Assembly (NCBI GenBank): GCA_963733915.1
Contig: CAVTEP010000011.1
Span: 310,001 to 374,000 of the forward strand
Source of the DNA: Sulfomarinibacter sp963733915
GTDB taxonomy: Bacteria > Acidobacteriota > Thermoanaerobaculia > Thermoanaerobaculales > Sulfomarinibacteraceae
Length of the DNA: 64,000 nucleotides
Reading direction: 5' to 3'
Below the pieces are notes generated by a model. The model searched no databases. It was not told the DNA's origin and worked only from the letters and a program-made list of their open reading frames with translations. Position 1 is the stretch's first letter, and every line of letters starts with the position of its first letter. Positions 26,236 through 34,048 of this stretch are shown piece by piece. Position numbers and translations under genes: made by a program.

Positions 26236-27474
26236 TCACGGTCCCGCGGCTTCAGGGACCTCATCGACCGCGCCCCCTCCGGTGTCAACCAGCATCGGTA
26301 CCGCGATCTTGCAAAGCACCGTGAAGACCAGAAAGCCAATTGCAAAGATGCCGGCGCCGATCCGCACTTCGGTGAGAGTCGGTACGTACTCGTAGAACTC
26401 GCCCAGGGTGTCGGGGGTCATGCCCGGGATGACCAGGGCAATTCCTTTTTCAATATAGACCCCGGTGTAGATCAGCAGACACCCGAGGTTGAGAGTGACA
26501 AAGTTGCGGCGGGTGGCCGGAATCAGAAAGAGCAGGAAAGCGACCACGCTCGCGATCAGCGAGGCCCACGCGAAGGGGACCAACGCCTTGTGGCCGTAAA
26601 TCCCGCTAAAGAGGTACTGGGTGTGGATCAGGTGGTGGGTGTTCGAGTAGTACTCGCGGAAGATCTCGGCGCCGAAGAGAAAGAGGTTGAGGAACATGGC
26701 GTAAGCCATGAGCTCGGCGATCTTCCAGATTGCCTCGTCCTTGATCTTGATCGAGGTGGTACGCCTGAGGATCTGGAAGAGGATCAGGAGGATGGCGGGC
26801 CCCGAGCAGAAGGCCGAGGCGAGGAAGCGCGGTGCGAGGATCGCGGAGTTCCAGTAGGGACGCGCCGCCACCCCCGCGTAGACAAAGGCGGTGACGGTGT
26901 GGATCCCGACCGCGGCTGGGATCGAAAAGAGGAGCAAGGGGACCACGAACCGCGGCCGGTAGTGGCGTCCGTGGTAGGCCGTGAAGAGCAAGTGCGCGAC
27001 GATCACGACGTTGAGCACCAGGTACAAATTGAGCACCAGCACGTCCCAACCGAGCAGCGAGGACGGCAGGTTGAGGCTGCCGACAAAAGGTATCAAATGC
27101 CAGACCCGATCCGGGCGTCCGACATCGACCAGCACGAAGAGCATGCACATGACGATGGCGGAAACAGCCAGCAGCTCTCCGAAAATCGCGATCTCTTTGA
27201 TCGGTTTCCAGTCATAGACGTAGGCCGGGATCACCAACATGACCGCGGCGGCGGCGACGCCGACCAGAAAGGTGAAGTTACCGATGTAGAAGGCCCACGA
27301 CACCTGGTCGCGCATGTTGGTAACGATCAGCCCCTGCGAGTACTGCTGCCACCATGCGGTGGCGCCCCACAGGAAGAGGGCGAAAAGTGCGGCCAGCCAC
27401 AGGTGGTAGGCGCGGCCACCCTTGAGAGCGAGGCGGGCCGATCCCGTGACGAACGAGAAAATATCGCGGATCAT
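26236..27474 (-). CDS. NrfD/PsrC-family membrane subunit
   Basis: Integral membrane protein of 412 residues with about ten helices, the membrane anchor and quinone-reactive subunit of a multi-subunit oxidoreductase. The NrfD/DsrP/HmeP-type pattern is clear: an N-terminal WAFYIGNFTFLVGVAAAAVM helix, conserved LVDVGRPDRVWHL, and the FREYYSNTHHLIHTQYLF segment between later helices. It follows the ferredoxin gene by 4 bp and is the last gene of a cytochrome/ferredoxin/NrfD operon. The family oxidises or reduces menaquinone and passes electrons to the Fe-S subunit. The identity of the partner reductase is unknown. Confidence 0.85.
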   Translation of the reverse strand: MIRDIFSFVTGSARLALKGGRAYHLWLAALFALFLWGATAWWQQYSQGLIVTNMRDQVSWAFYIGNFTFLVGVAAAAVMLVIPAYVYDWKPIKEIAIFGELLAVSAIVMCMLFVLVDVGRPDRVWHLIPFVGSLNLPSSLLGWDVLVLNLYLVLNVVIVAHLLFTAYHGRHYRPRFVVPLLLFSIPAAVGIHTVTAFVYAGVAARPYWNSAILAPRFLASAFCSGPAILLILFQILRRTTSIKIKDEAIWKIAELMAYAMFLNLFLFGAEIFREYYSNTHHLIHTQYLFSGIYGHKALVPFAWASLIASVVAFLLFLIPATRRNFVTLNLGCLLIYTGVYIEKGIALVIPGMTPDTLGEFYEYVPTLTEVRIGAGIFAIGFLVFTVLCKIAVPMLVDTGGGAVDEVPEAAGP

Positions 27475-27478
27475 GGCG

Positions 27479-28417
27479 TCAGGTCGCGTAGAAGTAGTAG
27501 AAACGCGGACGGGTGTTGAGCTCCTCCTTGAGCACGAACACCCGTTTCTCCCGCATCAGGTATCGCATCTCTGACGCCTCGTCGAGCAGGTTGCCGAACT
27601 TGCGGGCCCCTACCGGGCAGATCTCGACGCACGCCGGGTACCTCCCGATCCGCGTGCGGTGAATGCAAAAGGTACATTTTTCGACGACGCCCTTGGGCCG
27701 CGGCCGGTTGCCGAGGTAGTGGGTGTTCGGGTTGATCTCGGCCGATGGGATCTCCGGCTCGGACCAGTTGAAGTGACGGGCGCCGTAGGGGCAGGCCGAC
27801 ATGCAGCAGCGGCAGCCGATGCACCAGTCGGAGTCGATGACGACGATGCCGTCGGGCTCCTGCCAGGTCGCCTTGACGGGACAGACCTTGACACAGGGTG
27901 GGTTTCGACACTGCTGGCAGGCCACCGGCAGGTAGAAGGCGTCGGGCTCGGGAACCAGCTCGGGCTCGTAGTAGGCGGTCGACTCCGCAAGGTCGATGCC
28001 CTCCTCCTTCTCCATCCGCAGTACCCGGATCCAATGGATCTGCGGGTCGCGCGACTGGTTGTTCTCGTGCACACAGGCATAGACGCAGCGCCGGCAGCCG
28101 ACGCAGCGCGCGATGTCGAGGCCGTATGCGAATTCAACACCCGTCATCGACGGTGTGTCGGCGACCATCACCTCGCGGCCGTAACGCGCACTGTACTCGC
28201 GCTCGAGCTCGTCGAGGATCTCGGCCTTGCGCTCCGGGCTCAGCTCGGTGAACCGCTCGCGTAACATCCGCTCGACAAACCCGGTCGAAGCACCCGCAAC
28301 CGATGCCGACACCGCCGCCATGGCGGCCAGACCGCTGCTGATCAGCAGCGAGCGCCGGTCGAACGAAGCATCGAGCCCATCACCCGAAGTGTCCCGGTCA
28401 CGAATTGCATCACTCAT
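27479..28417 (-). CDS. Tat-exported ferredoxin-like subunit with four [4Fe-4S] motifs
   Basis: Iron-sulfur subunit of 312 residues. The ATG at 28417 is fixed by GGAGGAGG 6 bp upstream; it overlaps the cytochrome gene end by 8 bp. A twin-arginine-type leader (FDRRSLLISSGLAAMAA) points to export. Four cysteine groups typical of NrfC/PhsB/DsrO proteins follow: CVGCRRCVYAC, CQQCRNPPCVKVCP, CIGCRCCMSACP and CTFCIHRTRIGRYPACVEIC. It should carry electrons between the NrfD quinone site and the tetrahaem cytochrome. No catalytic molybdopterin subunit gene adjoins it. Confidence 0.9.
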   Translation of the reverse strand: MSDAIRDRDTSGDGLDASFDRRSLLISSGLAAMAAVSASVAGASTGFVERMLRERFTELSPERKAEILDELEREYSARYGREVMVADTPSMTGVEFAYGLDIARCVGCRRCVYACVHENNQSRDPQIHWIRVLRMEKEEGIDLAESTAYYEPELVPEPDAFYLPVACQQCRNPPCVKVCPVKATWQEPDGIVVIDSDWCIGCRCCMSACPYGARHFNWSEPEIPSAEINPNTHYLGNRPRPKGVVEKCTFCIHRTRIGRYPACVEICPVGARKFGNLLDEASEMRYLMREKRVFVLKEELNTRPRFYYFYAT

Positions 28418-29120
28418 TGCGGACCTCCTCCGCCACCCTTTGCAGGAACTGTGGCCGCACCGGCGGCGGCAGGGGCTTGATCGGTTGGAACCGGGGCGCA
28501 TGCGGGTTGTGGCAGTGGGCGCACAGCAGATAGCTCTTGGCACCGTTCCAGTAGCCCTCGCGGCGTCCGTGGATGCCCTCGCGCCAGTCGCGATAGATGG
28601 TGCCGTGACACTGGCCGCACAGACGGTAGGACTCGTCGAAGCCGATCAGGGTGCCGTTGGCGAGCCGCAGCCGGTCGCGGTCGCCGGGGTTGTGGCAGTC
28701 GAAACACCAGCGGTCCTTTGGCCCGTGGTCGAGCACGATGTCGTCGTGCATATCCTCGAGCTGCCGGCGTTCCAGGTTGACCTCCATGTCGGCGTGGCAC
28801 TGTGAGCAAGGGAAGATGTCTTCGTTCGAGAACGGCGGCGGAGGCACGTGGTAGGTCTCGGCCTCGGGCGACGAGCCCGCCGCCTCGACCTCAGCCAGCA
28901 ACGGCCGGTCGAAGTCGATCTCCGGAAAGTCAGCCGGACCGAAGGACTCGGTGCCGCCGGCGTCCGAGGCCACGTGTCCGACACCGCCGCGCATGATGGC
29001 GAACAGCGTCAGGAGCGCCAGGGTGACGAAAACGATCAGGAGCACCGCAAGCGAGGCCGACCCGGGGAGCAGACCGCCGCCTCCCGGATCATCCTGAGAC
29101 CGCCGGTCACCCGTTACCAT
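28410..29120 (-). CDS. Membrane-anchored tetrahaem cytochrome c
   Basis: First gene of the cytochrome/ferredoxin/NrfD operon, 236 residues. A single N-terminal membrane anchor (about residues 23-44, LAVLLIVFVTLALLTLFAI) precedes a periplasmic domain with four CXXCH haem sites: CSQCH, CFDCH, CGQCH and CAHCH, plus distal histidines that could be axial ligands. The ATG at 29120 follows GGGAGG. The arrangement resembles the DsrJ/NrfB-type cytochrome partners of NrfD complexes. It probably delivers electrons between the quinone-linked Fe-S/NrfD pair and a periplasmic acceptor or donor. Confidence 0.85.
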   Translation of the reverse strand: MVTGDRRSQDDPGGGGLLPGSASLAVLLIVFVTLALLTLFAIMRGGVGHVASDAGGTESFGPADFPEIDFDRPLLAEVEAAGSSPEAETYHVPPPPFSNEDIFPCSQCHADMEVNLERRQLEDMHDDIVLDHGPKDRWCFDCHNPGDRDRLRLANGTLIGFDESYRLCGQCHGTIYRDWREGIHGRREGYWNGAKSYLLCAHCHNPHAPRFQPIKPLPPPVRPQFLQRVAEEVRNE

Positions 29121-29458
29121 CGCAGCTACCTCCCGACTTCAATCACCGTAAGGGATCACTGAATACTCCGCTAGCGGCGATCGAGGGACCTACGACAGTG
29201 TGGCCTCTCGTCCGCGAAGAAACAATGACCGATATCAAGAAACACCTCGGTTGACATAGTATCCCGGCCAAACCCAACCGGTGCGTCTGGCAGGCCGTTT
29301 GTCGAACTTCGCAGATCGATCGGCATCGGCATGAGAATTCGGGTGTATAGTTCCCCTGCACGATTCGCGGCGTGAAGGGATGATCGGGGTCTTCGGGCCG
29401 CCCTGACCGCGGTAATCACATCCTCGGCGGCCGCCGGGACCCCTAACAGGAGGACAAG
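29121..29458. other. 338-bp divergent intergenic region
   Basis: No gene is visible. It lies between the divergent cytochrome operon and the DUF4398 lipoprotein gene. A -10-like TATAGT (29346-29351) faces the lipoprotein gene, without a good -35 at 17 bp. A TTGACA near 29251 has no matching -10. AGGAGG immediately precedes the ATG at 29459. Confidence 0.4.
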
Positions 29459-30073
29459 ATGTCGAGGAATTGTCGTGTGTCTGTAGGTCTCGTCGTCGCG
29501 ATCGCAGTGGTGTTGCTGAGCGCCTGCGCCAAGGCGCCGCAGGACGCCATCAACCAGGCCCAGTCAGCCCTGAGCGCGGCCGGTGAGGCGGAGGCCGCCA
29601 CCTACGCGCCGGATGCCTGGGAGGCAGCACAGGGGGCCCTCAATGCGGCGACGGCCGAGGTCGAGGTGCAGAACGCCAAGTTCGCCCTGACCCGGTCATA
29701 CAAGCGTGCAACGGAGCTGCTGACGGCGGCCCAGCAAGCGGCCGTGGCGGCACAGGATGCCGCGGTGTCGGGCAAGGAGCAGATGCGGACAGCAGTGGAG
29801 GGCGCCGTCGCCACCATCGAGGCCGAACTGGGAACGGCGGACGGGCTTCTGGAGGCCCTCGCCACCTGTCGCAAGCGCCCGAAGGGCTTTGCCGGTGACC
29901 TCGAGATCATGCGCGGCAACGTTGACGGGCTGCGGGCACAACTGGTTCAGGTGCAGGCGACCGCCGACGAGGGCAACTACATCGAGGCCAACACCATGGC
30001 TGAAGGCCTGCTCGAGGGTCTCAACGCGGTGGTCAGCGATATGGAGAATGCCAAGGCCAAGCTCGGGTGCTGA
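29459..30073 (+). CDS. DUF4398-like alpha-helical lipoprotein
   Basis: Lipoprotein of 204 residues. Lipobox LLSACAK near residue 21-23 after a clean signal peptide. The mature protein is almost entirely helical and Ala/Glu-rich, with repeated A/Q heptads (AATAEVEVQNAKFALTRSYK) typical of DUF4398/coiled-coil envelope lipoproteins that may form trimers at the outer membrane. AGGAGG 6 bp before the ATG. The GTG of the L,D-transpeptidase gene overlaps its stop, which suggests an operon devoted to the cell envelope. Confidence 0.7.
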   Translation: MSRNCRVSVGLVVAIAVVLLSACAKAPQDAINQAQSALSAAGEAEAATYAPDAWEAAQGALNAATAEVEVQNAKFALTRSYKRATELLTAAQQAAVAAQDAAVSGKEQMRTAVEGAVATIEAELGTADGLLEALATCRKRPKGFAGDLEIMRGNVDGLRAQLVQVQATADEGNYIEANTMAEGLLEGLNAVVSDMENAKAKLGC

Positions 30074-31178
30074 ACCGGGTCGCGGATGACCGGACGCCGG
30101 CGGCGCCACGCCGCCGGCGCTTCCGCCGGTTTGTGATCCTGGTCGCGGCAACGATTGCAGCTGCCTGCTCGCAGGCGCCGGTCGATCCCGGACGCTGGGA
30201 CGGGGTTCGCGCGGCGCTCAACCGGGCGACCCGCGAGCTGCGGCCGGCTGACCCCGAGGCCGCGGCCGAGGTCGAACGCCTGATAGCCGCGGCCGAGGTC
30301 GCGACCGCAAAAGAAAACGCCGTTGCCGGTTGGCGCCGTGAACCGGGCCGCGCCCCGGCGGCCTGGAACAGGGCGGCGCTCACCGCGGGCCGTGCCGTTG
30401 CCGCGTTGCGAACGGAACGATCCGCAACAGGCCGCCCGTCTTGCCTCGCTCCTGTCCCGAGCCGAAGTCCGGATCGAGGCGGCCGAAGGAAGGGTCGGCC
30501 TGGCCGGGGTCGACGGCAGTCACGCCGGCGAAACGGCGTCCGCGCGCTACCACGTGACGACCGCCCACAAGCTCGCCGAGAGCGGTAAGTATGCCTCCGC
30601 CCTCGCCCACGCCGAGGAGGCCCTGGTCCTCGCCGCAGGTCTCGACCACTCCTGGAGCCGGAGCATCGAGCGATTCTCCGACCCGACCCTGCTCGCGCTG
30701 TGGCGGGCCCAGGCCGCAGAGACCATCGCCGAGTCGCGGCGCGCCGGGAGTGCCGCGATCATCGTCGACAAGCTTCGGCGTCGGCTGATTCTGTACCAGG
30801 GCGGTCGCGAGCGCGCGGTCTTTTCAGCCGAGCTCGGCGGCAACGGGCTCGAACGCAAGCTGCACACCGGCGACCGCGCCACTCCCGAGGGGCGCTACCG
30901 GATCACGGTCAAGAAGTCCGGCGGCGCCACCAAGTACCACCTCGCCCTGCTGATCGACTACCCGAACGCCGCCGACCTGCGCCGCTACCGCGCGGCCGAG
31001 GCCAGCGGCGAAGGTGCCCCGCGGGACCGGAGCCGGCAGCCTGATCGAGGTCCACGGCCACGGCGGCACCGGCCGCGACTGGACCGACGGTTGCGTGGCC
31101 CTCAGCAACGAGGCCATGGATCGGCTGTTTTCGCAGGTCAGGGTCGGCACTCCCGTGACCATCGTGGGGACGCTGTGA
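30067..31178 (+). CDS. L,D-transpeptidase (YkuD) lipoprotein, interrupted by two frameshifts
   Basis: Peptidoglycan cross-linking or lipoprotein-anchoring enzyme of the YkuD family, about 370 residues if corrected. Frame one (from GTG 30067) gives a lipobox (AAACSQ) and helical repeats; near 30405 the sequence continues in a second frame (NDPQQAARLASLLSRAE to ADLRRYRAAEASG), and near 31013 in a third (VPRGTGAGSLIEVHGHGG, then DWTDGCVALSN). The last segment contains the catalytic HG...GC motif of YkuD, with Cys in DGCVALS. At 31013 removing one A from GCGAAGG repairs the frame, so an assembly error is likely. Its stop overlaps the start of the next YkuD gene by one base. Confidence 0.7.
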
Positions 31179-31852
31179 TGGACACCGAAGATCTCGAGGT
31201 CTTGATTCCGCCGCCGCCCCGCGACCGGTGGATGTTGTGGATCGGCGGCGCCATCGCCTTTTTCGTGCTCACCGTAGTGATCCTGCAGACAGCTCTGGGG
31301 AATCGGACGACCGTCTTTCGAATCGATCGGCGGGCGGCGCTCTGCAACGCCGCTGAGGTTGACTCCAAAGCGGAAGAGCGTGCAGTTGGTCGCCTGGCGG
31401 CTCTGCGGCCCCGTGGCCGCTACGTGGTCATCGACACCTCTCGAAATCGATTGCTGGTGTACAACGGCGAGACCCTGCTGCGTGAGGCGATCTGTTCCAC
31501 GGGCAGCGGCACAGTGCTCGTTCACCCGTCGGGCAAAAAAGTGTGGACCTTCGACACACCGCTCGGTGAACGGCGGGTGATCCGAAAGGTGCGGGACCCG
31601 ATCTGGACCAAACCCGACTGGGCGTTCGTCGAGGAGGGCTTTGAACCGCCAGAGGATTATTCACTGCGGGTTGACCGGGTGTCGCTCGGTGATTACGCCC
31701 TCTACCTCGGTGACGGCTACATCATCCATGGCACCCTTTTCCAAACGCTGCTCGGCCAGGGTGTCACTCACGGCTGTGTGCGCCTCGGCGACGAGGACCT
31801 CGAGTTTGTCTATCAGACGATTCCTGTTGGCGCTCGCGTGTATCTGTACTAG
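31178..31852 (+). CDS. Membrane-anchored L,D-transpeptidase (YkuD)
   Basis: Second YkuD enzyme, 224 residues. TGATG overlap with the preceding gene indicates translational coupling. An N-terminal helix (MLWIGGAIAFFVLTVVILQT, residues 17-36) anchors it in the inner membrane; the catalytic domain follows with YVVIDTSRNRLLVYNGE at its start and the catalytic HGTLFQTLLGQGVTHGCVRL block, in which the Cys of HGCVRL is the nucleophile. It should form 3-3 cross-links or attach proteins to peptidoglycan. It is intact, unlike its neighbour, and probably a diverged duplicate. Confidence 0.85.
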   Translation: MDTEDLEVLIPPPPRDRWMLWIGGAIAFFVLTVVILQTALGNRTTVFRIDRRAALCNAAEVDSKAEERAVGRLAALRPRGRYVVIDTSRNRLLVYNGETLLREAICSTGSGTVLVHPSGKKVWTFDTPLGERRVIRKVRDPIWTKPDWAFVEEGFEPPEDYSLRVDRVSLGDYALYLGDGYIIHGTLFQTLLGQGVTHGCVRLGDEDLEFVYQTIPVGARVYLY

Positions 31853-32456
31853 CGCAGCGCCGGCCGCGGCCGCCGAGTCGGCCGCCGAGCTCGAGCTGCG
31901 ACTGGCGAGGACGCCGTCCCTCTACCTGCGCCTCGACATCTCGTCGGACGCACTCCAGGTCATGGTGCGCGGCATAGAGCTGGAACGGGTTCCGGTGAGG
32001 GCGGTGCGGCTCGTCCTGCGGCGGCCGCCGGGTACGCCGCACGACCCGCTGTCAGCTTTTCTACCCGCGACCTGGAAGGTGGTCGGCGATCCACAGGTCG
32101 AGTGGCGGGCAGTGGTGGCGCCGCCGACCCTGGTGCCCTACGACGAAAACGCCGAACCCCCGACCCCGGTTCCAAACCCTGAACGCGACATGCCGGTGCA
32201 GATCGCGGTCGGCCTCGACAACTCCTGGGAGCTCCACCTCGGCCCCGACCCTCCGATCGGCTGGTGGCGGCGGATCGCCGACCGTCTCGGATCCGGTTGG
32301 CAACGCCTGTGGGGGAAATCGCCCGTGGTGCCGCCTCCGGCCCTGGTCATCGTGGTGCCGCCCGACGACTCGCGTGCACTTCTCCACATCATCCGCGACG
32401 GCACACCGCTGCTGGTGGTGTGCGGAGACGGCGGATCAGCGGGCGATGAGGAATAA
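31806..32456 (+). CDS. Secreted protein of unknown function, envelope locus
   Basis: 216-residue protein starting with TTG at 31806, inside the end of the YkuD gene (47-bp overlap). GAGGA at 31793 sits 8 bp before it, and the TTG is followed at once by a signal peptide (LSIRRFLLALACICTSAAPAAAA), which decides the start; longer in-frame starts are read through from the other gene. The mature part has beta-rich segments (LYLRLDISSDALQVMVRG; VIVVPPDDSRALLHIIRDG) and Pro-rich linkers. I do not recognise the family. Its end overlaps the convergent mgtE by 21 bp. Confidence 0.6.
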   Translation: MSIRRFLLALACICTSAAPAAAAESAAELELRLARTPSLYLRLDISSDALQVMVRGIELERVPVRAVRLVLRRPPGTPHDPLSAFLPATWKVVGDPQVEWRAVVAPPTLVPYDENAEPPTPVPNPERDMPVQIAVGLDNSWELHLGPDPPIGWWRRIADRLGSGWQRLWGKSPVVPPPALVIVVPPDDSRALLHIIRDGTPLLVVCGDGGSAGDEE

Positions 32457-33872
32457 CGCCACCACGTAGTAGATGCCGATGGCGGTGGTGTCGTTGATGG
32501 TCGTGACCAGCGGGCCGGCGGCGATGGCGGGGTCGATCCGCAACCACCGGAACAGCCAGGGTACGAGCACCCCCAGGAGCGCGGCGGTGATCATCGCCGC
32601 CGTCATCGACACGGCCACGGTCACCGCGAGGAGCGGATTGCCGCGCCAGACGATGGCCACCGTGCCGGCCAGGAGACCGCACGCCATCCCCATCAACATG
32701 CCGATCGCCAGCTCCTTGATCAGGAACCGCCCGAGGTTGTGGAGGTCCACCCGTCCGGTAGCGAAACCGCGTACGACGATGGTGGAGGATTGGGAGCCGA
32801 CGTTCCCACCCATGGCGCCGATCACCGGGATAAAGGGCACCAGAGTGATCATGTTCGGGAAGGAAACCTGGAAGGCGGACACCAGGAAGGCGGGTACCGT
32901 GAGACCGGCGAGGGTCGCCAGGAGCCACGGCAAACGGACGCCTGCGATCTTGAACAACTGGTCGGTGTACACCAGCTCCGGCTCGTGGGTGGTGGCGCCG
33001 GCCATATGCATGATGTCCTCGTCCGCCTCCTCGTCGAGGACGTCGACGACATCGTCGTGCAGGATACGGCCGAGGAGGCGTCCGCGATCATCCACCACTG
33101 GCAGGGCCACCAGGTCGTAGCGACGAAAGAGACGCGCCACGTCCTCCTGGTCGATTTCTGGGTTGACCACTCGCACGTCGCGTTTCATGAGATCGCCGAC
33201 CAACCGGTCAGGTGACGCCAGCAGCAAGGCGCCGAGGTTGAGCACACCTACCAGGCGCTGCTCGACGTCGACAACGTAGACGAAGTGAAAGGTACTGACC
33301 TCCTCCGCGTTCGCCCGGATGGCCTCGGTGGCCTGCTCGACGGTGGCCGTCTCGGGCACAGAGACCAGCTCCACCTGCATGAGACCGCCGGCCGAATCCT
33401 CGGGATACTTGAGCAGGGTCTCGACCTCGTGGCGATCCTCGAGCGACAGCGCCTCGATGAGGTTTCTGGCCAGCGGCGCCGGCAGATCGGCGAGGACGTC
33501 CGCGGCATCGTCCGACGCCATGGCCTCGATGACCCCGGTCAGCTCGTCGTGCTTGAGATGTTCGGCGAGGTCATCCCGCAGGTGGTCCGGGAGCTCCTCC
33601 ATGAGGTCGGAGATGCGATCGATGTCGAGGCGCGAAATAACCTTGGGCCACAGCGGGCGGGGTAGGACGCTGAATAGCGCCGCCAGGTCCGCTGGATGGA
33701 GGAGCCCGACGAAACTGTCCAGGGCGCCGAGGTCGCCGCCCTCGACCAGCTCCTCGAGGTCGAGCATCGGATCACTCAGGTTGTCGGCGCGCAATGGCGC
33801 CGACGCCAGATCTTCCACTTGCGTATCGCCACCGCCGGCTGCCGATCCTGGTTTTGCCTGAGTGTCAGTCAT
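32436..33872 (-). CDS. mgtE: Magnesium transporter MgtE
   Basis: Inner-membrane Mg2+ channel of 478 residues. The full architecture is present: an N-terminal helical MgtE_N domain (LHPADLAALFSVLP; ADVLADLPAPLARNLIEAL), tandem CBS domains (FVYVVDVEQRLVGVLNLG; LPVVDDRGRLLGRI), and a five-helix pore domain including VPFIPVIGAMGGNVGSQSST, the conserved selectivity region. The cytosolic domains gate the pore according to intracellular Mg2+. An extra N-terminal tail of about 30 polar residues precedes MgtE_N. It is convergent with the envelope locus. Confidence 0.95.
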   Translation of the reverse strand: MTDTQAKPGSAAGGGDTQVEDLASAPLRADNLSDPMLDLEELVEGGDLGALDSFVGLLHPADLAALFSVLPRPLWPKVISRLDIDRISDLMEELPDHLRDDLAEHLKHDELTGVIEAMASDDAADVLADLPAPLARNLIEALSLEDRHEVETLLKYPEDSAGGLMQVELVSVPETATVEQATEAIRANAEEVSTFHFVYVVDVEQRLVGVLNLGALLLASPDRLVGDLMKRDVRVVNPEIDQEDVARLFRRYDLVALPVVDDRGRLLGRILHDDVVDVLDEEADEDIMHMAGATTHEPELVYTDQLFKIAGVRLPWLLATLAGLTVPAFLVSAFQVSFPNMITLVPFIPVIGAMGGNVGSQSSTIVVRGFATGRVDLHNLGRFLIKELAIGMLMGMACGLLAGTVAIVWRGNPLLAVTVAVSMTAAMITAALLGVLVPWLFRWLRIDPAIAAGPLVTTINDTTAIGIYYVVALFLIAR

Positions 33873-34048
33873 GATGATCCGCCCCGTTCACGAAGCTCCC
33901 GCACGACGGTTCGTCGATCACTGCCGGTCGTTCGACGGGCGTGCGGAGTCGAGCCTATCACCTCTCGCGCGTTTGACCGATCGTGATTCGACGTGGTCCC
34001 CGTCACCGCGATTGCCGCATTCCAGGACCGACAATGGTGGTTGAGAAG

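Noticed and set aside
26056..27519. 487-codon plus-strand frame across the NrfD gene
   Set aside because: Extremely charged, low-complexity product antisense to a clear membrane protein gene.
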